From CAZTKP01 sp964614215 (GTDB taxonomy: Bacteria; UBP6; UBA1177), in contig CAZTKP010000110.1 in the NCBI GenBank assembly GCA_964614215.1, positions 1 to 9,090 of the forward strand: DNA of 9,090 nucleotides, written 5' to 3'. The notes below the pieces were generated by a model. It worked only from the letters and a program-made list of their open reading frames with translations. It ran no database searches and was not told where the DNA came from. This document shows positions 6,689 to 9,090 of the stretch, one piece after another. Positions within the stretch are counted from its first letter, which is position 1. Every line of letters starts with the position of its first letter. The translations under genes were made by a program, and so were the position numbers.

Positions 6689-7064
6689 TTCTTTCTCCTT
6701 CTATTTTTCTCTCTTGAAGAGCCTTAATTAATTTGTCTTTAAGCATCGGGTTAGCTTCTTTTGATCTGTGAAAGGATTTAATTACCCATTGACCAGTTGA
6801 TGGAGGGCAAAAGAAAGCTAGATATCCCAGAATTCCTCTATATCTGAATAAATACGAATCAATTAGAGTATTATCAATCTTTGTGTGTAGCTCTGTTCGA
6901 TTAAATTTCAGTTGCTCGATTCTTTCATTGGCAATTACGGTTAACACGTCTTTTTCCTCTTTTAGTCTAAAATCTTCATAAGCACGTCTTAAAGCATTGT
7001 CCAGTACAATAACCTTTTTCTTATGGCATAGTTTTCTGAACTTTTCATAACAGTAATGAGCCAC
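6681..7064 (-). CDS. Unrecognised 127-aa protein, candidate toxin partner, unit 2 copy
   Basis: Identical to the protein at 5034-5417, with the same GTG start and the same 8-bp overlap with the zinc-finger gene. Two intact copies of a putative toxin with no decay in either suggest a very recent duplication or ongoing homogenisation. The toxin role is unproven. Confidence 0.7.
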   Translation of the reverse strand: MAHYCYEKFRKLCHKKKVIVLDNALRRAYEDFRLKEEKDVLTVIANERIEQLKFNRTELHTKIDNTLIDSYLFRYRGILGYLAFFCPPSTGQWVIKSFHRSKEANPMLKDKLIKALQERKIEGERNE

Positions 7065-7144
7065 GGTACACCTTCTATTGTTTTATTGTAATTAAAAAAA
7101 CCTATATATCAACAAATATGATCCTTTAAGGAACATTTTAACCT

Positions 7145-7166
7145 AAAAAATGCTTCTTGCAAGCAT
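7145..7166 (-). terminator. Leader hairpin with T-run, unit 2 copy
   Basis: Same 6-bp stem, 5-base loop and T-run as at 5498-5519, in the leader of the second operon copy. Weak stem; attenuator or operator undecided. Confidence 0.35.
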
Positions 7167-7168
7167 GT

Positions 7169-7198
7169 TTGACCAGATATTAAAGTCTAATATATATT
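7169..7198 (+). promoter_or_regulatory. Rightward promoter candidate, unit 2 copy
   Basis: TTGACC (7169-7174), spacer 18, TATATT (7193-7198); unchanged from unit 1. It points at the small ORF at 7226. Confidence 0.33.
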
Positions 7199-7222
7199 AT
7201 GTATAAACATTTCGAAAGTCAA
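7194..7222 (-). promoter_or_regulatory. Leftward promoter of the operon, unit 2 variant
   Basis: TTGACT (7217-7222), 17-base spacer, TAATAT (7194-7199). The spacer differs from unit 1 at 7202 and 7213. The change at 7202 turns TGCATAAT into TACATAAT on the - strand, removing a TG just before the -10, so strength may differ between copies. Confidence 0.5.
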
Positions 7223-7225
7223 TAT

Positions 7226-7300
7226 ATGTTAACAAGAGCTTCAGAGGTTATCGGTTCCGCGATCGCTGCCGGTATTCTTCTTGGGCTTATCCCTTACTGA
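7226..7300 (+). CDS. Small ORF fusing unit 2 end to an mmdB-tail copy (24 aa)
   Basis: Counterpart of 5579-5653: ATG, then LTRASE, then VIGSAIAAGILLGLIPY and stop. Relative to unit 1 there are five substitutions in the ORF. Three are silent (TCG/TCA, GGA/GGG, ATT/ATC), and two fall in one codon (GGT/GAG, Gly to Glu). The frame is intact. Silent changes in the repeat part may only reflect past selection on mmdB, so coding is uncertain. Confidence 0.25.
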   Translation: MLTRASEVIGSAIAAGILLGLIPY

Positions 7301-7301
7301 T
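7247..7301 (+). repeat. Attachment-like repeat copy 3, between units 2 and 3
   Basis: Same 55-bp segment with two substitutions (GGA to GGG at 7285, ATT to ATC at 7291). Both are silent in the mmdB frame. After CTGAT the sequence is unrelated to copies 1 and 2, because unit 3 starts here. Confidence 0.8.
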
Positions 7302-7333
7302 CAAAGATTTTCTCTTAAAAACTTAGATATTTC

Positions 7334-7822
7334 TCAATTGTTGGGGTCGTAGCATTCGCCTGTCGAAAGATTGCATTTTGTGTTTGGCTCAACAACACAG
7401 TCAGCATCAGATGCACATATAATTTCTTCGGCTTCATCAGTAGTGATACAAAAGCCTTCTGATGTCCAACACTTCCATCCAATTGGGCAATCTTCTGTTG
7501 TTGTGCAAAGAGGTCTGTCTGCACAATAATAAATCAGGCTTCCATATTCTTCTACTGGATTATCAAGATCGCAGTACTCATCTTTTTGACAATCATTCAT
7601 TGACTTGCAGGGTGTTTTAACGTCATCGCTATCATCATTAACATCACTATCATTATTATTATCAGTATCTTCATTCCCATCAGAACAAACCATGAATATA
7701 CACTTTAGTCCGTCTTCACAGTCAGCTGTCTTTGTGCAGCTTTCCCCTAAACCGCTTTTTGCCCCTTCACCACAAGCCATGGCTATTAAAATAGTAATTA
7801 AAATGATAAAAAATCTTTTCAT
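7334..7822 (-). CDS. Small Cys-rich lipoprotein, unit 3
   Basis: Predicted surface or periplasmic lipoprotein of unknown function, 162 aa. MKRFFIILITILIAMAC is a short signal peptide ending in a lipobox-like AMAC, giving lipidated Cys17. The mature part has four four-cysteine modules at about 29-46, 72-100, 106-125 and 136-157, each containing a Asx/Glu/Ala-Asp-Cys step (TADC, MNDC, TEDC, DADC). An Asn/Asp-rich linker at about 50-68 separates modules 1 and 2. This looks like disulfide-stabilised secreted repeats common in Myxococcota-like genomes. I chose the ATG complementary to 7820-7822, with GGAG six bases upstream; longer in-frame starts would precede the signal peptide with non-signal sequence. 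It is the only gene of unit 3, flanked by repeat copies 3 and 4, so it is probable cassette cargo. Confidence 0.8.
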   Translation of the reverse strand: MKRFFIILITILIAMACGEGAKSGLGESCTKTADCEDGLKCIFMVCSDGNEDTDNNNDSDVNDDSDDVKTPCKSMNDCQKDEYCDLDNPVEEYGSLIYYCADRPLCTTTEDCPIGWKCWTSEGFCITTDEAEEIICASDADCVVEPNTKCNLSTGECYDPNN

Positions 7823-7857
7823 AATCTTCTCCATAATTAGAATTAATTTTGCTTGAA

Positions 7858-7886
7858 ATAATACCATGTTTTTGGATTTATTTAAA
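7858..7886 (-). promoter_or_regulatory. Promoter candidate for the unit 3 lipoprotein
   Basis: On the - strand, TTTAAA (7881-7886), 17-base spacer, TATTAT (7858-7863), giving a leader of about 30 nt before the ATG. The -35 overlaps a 14-bp AT palindrome (7877-7890). The DNA is AT-rich, so chance matches are easy. Confidence 0.3.
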
Positions 7887-7909
7887 TAAAAATAGATATG
7901 AAGGCTTTT

Positions 7910-7933
7910 TTCTTGGACTTATCCCTTACTGAT
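7910..7933 (+). repeat. Truncated attachment-like repeat copy 4, right end of the array
   Basis: 24 bp (TTCTTGGACTTATCCCTTAC plus TGAT) matching the end of the 55-bp repeat, with one mismatch to copy 1 and one to copy 3. The left 31 bp are missing. The stop codon of the next lipoprotein gene (complement of TTA 7926-7928) lies inside it. This suggests it is the original 3' end of mmdB, displaced by the insertions. Confidence 0.65.
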
Positions 7934-8936
7934 CTTTTTTCTGAACTTTTATATCGTCGATATACATTCCGTAGACATTCGTTCCAGAATCGTTCGGTGT
8001 AACGTACTCAATTACAAGATAGACGCTTTTTCCGCTTGAAGTATCTGATTTTACTGAGCCTGTTATCTTCACATAGTCTTCACTTTTACCGGCAACTCCA
8101 AGATATTCACTTGTGTAAAGTCCGTAAAAATTATCAATGAAGCCTGTTGGATCCGAAGCAAGGTCTGTAACAAGTTCAACGGTGTTTGCAGGATCTCCGA
8201 TCACTTTTGAACATTTCCCGCCGTTCTGGAAGTTTATATCCTCGCAAAGGTACAGAAGAACTCCGCCTCTGTTCGTTCCGTTTGGATAAACGTGAGTGTC
8301 GATATAGGCATAGAGTTCAACATCAAGTCCTTCAGGCGGAATGGTGAACTTTTTATTGTAATAGATCACGTTCATAAGGTTTTTGTTGTCAGGAATAGTG
8401 CTGTCCAGAATTGTAGCAAGAACATTGTCTCCGCTATGAGCAGTTTCTACTTTTCCGGTTGAAGCGGGTGCTCCTATCTCCCAGAGATCTCCGGTGTAGA
8501 GAAAAGGGTCGGCAGAATTCATAAGCAGGTTGATGTTGACAGTTTTCCACATCTTCCAGTTGTTCTCATCTTCAAAATCCTCATTTATGAAAACGGGATC
8601 GATATAGTTGTCAATGTCGGGATCTTCACTATCCACAGTTTCAATGTCATCCGTCGGTTCCTGATCGTCAGCCTGTTCATTGTCATCGTTTACAACATTG
8701 TTATTGTCAGTGATCTCATTATCGACTGTCTGGTTGTTGTCAGGCTGGGTCTGATTATTATCCTGAACTTCATTGTTACTGTCCTGAACAGTCTCATTTT
8801 CATCAGGATCTTCGTTTACATCATCAGTCTTCCCTGTTCCGAGAACATCATCATCAGGAAGTTCAGCATCATCAATTGAACAGGAAAAGAAAAGAAAGGA
8901 TAAAAGAACTGCACACGCAAAAATTAAAAGTCTCAT
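7926..8936 (-). CDS. Asp/Asn-rich lipoprotein with C-terminal beta-sandwich domain
   Basis: Predicted exported lipoprotein of 336 aa, function unknown. Residues 1-18 form a signal peptide (MRLLIFACAVLLSFLFFS) before Cys19, the likely lipidation site. Residues about 22-112 are an acidic, low-complexity spacer of Asp, Asn, Glu and Gln that would hold the globular part away from the membrane. Residues about 113-333 form a beta-rich domain. FEDENNWKMW, LWEIGAPAST and AHSGDNVLATIL are reminiscent of the jelly-roll modules after immune-inhibitor-A/MAM-type secreted proteins, and it ends GMYIDDIKV. Cys231 and Cys242 could form a disulfide. The ATG at 8934-8936 (complement) has AGAGGTG upstream. The stop codon lies within repeat copy 4, overlapping the displaced mmdB end, so it was probably mmdB's original convergent neighbour. 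Confidence 0.85.
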   Translation of the reverse strand: MRLLIFACAVLLSFLFFSCSIDDAELPDDDVLGTGKTDDVNEDPDENETVQDSNNEVQDNNQTQPDNNQTVDNEITDNNNVVNDDNEQADDQEPTDDIETVDSEDPDIDNYIDPVFINEDFEDENNWKMWKTVNINLLMNSADPFLYTGDLWEIGAPASTGKVETAHSGDNVLATILDSTIPDNKNLMNVIYYNKKFTIPPEGLDVELYAYIDTHVYPNGTNRGGVLLYLCEDINFQNGGKCSKVIGDPANTVELVTDLASDPTGFIDNFYGLYTSEYLGVAGKSEDYVKITGSVKSDTSSGKSVYLVIEYVTPNDSGTNVYGMYIDDIKVQKKDQ

Positions 8937-9090
8937 TTTTCACCTCTGTCAGTTAACATCAACGTAACTATTCTTGCACTAAAATTAATAAAAGAGACCG
9001 TCTCAGGAAAAATGGACCAGAAAAAATGAGTTTAAGGACTTGTTTTGTAAATCGGAACCTAGGATCTAAAGGAAAGACTATTCTTTATTA
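8937..9090. other. Upstream region of the 336-aa lipoprotein gene
   Basis: About 150 bp without a supported gene. It holds the lipoprotein ribosome site (AGAGGTG on the - strand) and the 11-bp inverted repeat GAGACCGTCTC (8994-9004). I find no convincing -35/-10 pair. An ATG at 9026 stays open to the window edge for 21 codons but has no clear ribosome site. Confidence 0.5.

Larger units (their letters stand above)
5597..7201. repeat. Tandem duplication, copy B (unit 2)
   Basis: Second copy of 3950-5554. Identity stops at 7202. Across the next ~90 bp of the corresponding right ends there are seven substitutions (paired positions 5555/7202, 5566/7213, 5596/7243, 5598/7245, 5599/7246, 5638/7285, 5644/7291). 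Confidence 0.9.
3953..7933. mobile_element. Array of three inserted units bounded by copies of the mmdB 3' end
   Basis: Seen directly: the 3' end of mmdB occurs at 3953-4007 (inside the gene), 5600-5654 and 7247-7301, with a shorter copy at 7910-7933. Between them lie unit 1 (three leftward genes), unit 2 (the same three genes) and unit 3 (one leftward lipoprotein gene). Every unit has its gene stop codon 8-33 bp from the repeat on its left. Units 1 and 2 are visibly more AT-rich than mmdB. Known background: tyrosine-recombinase elements often use gene 3' ends and restore them, and integron cassettes place a recombination site after each gene. Inference: this is a non-autonomous cassette array moved in trans. 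No integrase, transposase or canonical attC core pair (RYYYAAC/GTTRRRY) is visible, so the mechanism is unknown. Confidence 0.6.

Noticed and set aside
8994..9004. GAGACCGTCTC as a terminator for a gene to the right
   Set aside because: The loop would be too small for a stable hairpin and the T-run is not adjacent. It may be an operator or chance.
9026..9090. Partial ORF starting with ATG and running off the right edge
   Set aside because: Only 21 codons are visible, with no clear ribosome site or recognisable sequence.

Overview
The window looks like a chromosomal segment of an anaerobic, probably propionate-forming bacterium. The evidence is a complete Na+-translocating methylmalonyl-CoA decarboxylase operon with its epimerase. 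It is followed by two lipoproteins with long Asp/Asn-rich or Cys-rich mature regions, a style common in low-GC deltaproteobacterial/Myxococcota-like lineages. The taxonomic guess is inference; no rRNA or marker gene is present.

Positions 1-4006 (+ strand) hold five tightly packed genes: methylmalonyl-CoA epimerase (mce), carboxyltransferase (mmdA), small membrane subunit (mmdD), biotin carrier (mmdC) and membrane Na+ pump subunit (mmdB). Together they would convert (R)- or (S)-methylmalonyl-CoA to propionyl-CoA and pump Na+ outward. Spacings are 4-22 bp, so one transcript is likely.

Positions 3953-7933 are the unusual part. The last ~55 bp of mmdB, from GTTATCGG to the bases just after the stop codon, recur at 5600-5654 and 7247-7301. 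A 24-bp remnant recurs at 7910-7933. These copies separate three inserted units. Units 1 and 2 are tandem copies with a period of 1647 bp, identical over about 1605 bp. Each carries the same AT-rich, leftward three-gene operon: a 127-aa protein (possible toxin), a zinc-finger/HTH MqsA-like protein, and a 146-aa DUF6941-like protein. Unit 3 carries one gene for a small Cys-rich lipoprotein. In every unit the genes run leftward and end just beside a repeat. mmdB keeps an intact C-terminus. No integrase is encoded. The layout resembles a gene-cassette array or nested non-autonomous integrations at an attachment site formed by the mmdB 3' end.

The right end of units 1 and 2 also holds a palindromic -10 region that could fire in both directions, a leader hairpin followed by a T-run, and a 24-codon ORF that joins a unit-encoded start to the mmdB C-terminal codons.

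Positions 7926-9090 hold a 336-aa lipoprotein gene on the - strand. Its stop codon lies inside the last repeat copy, so it was probably the original convergent neighbour of mmdB. About 150 bp of upstream DNA without a clear gene follow.
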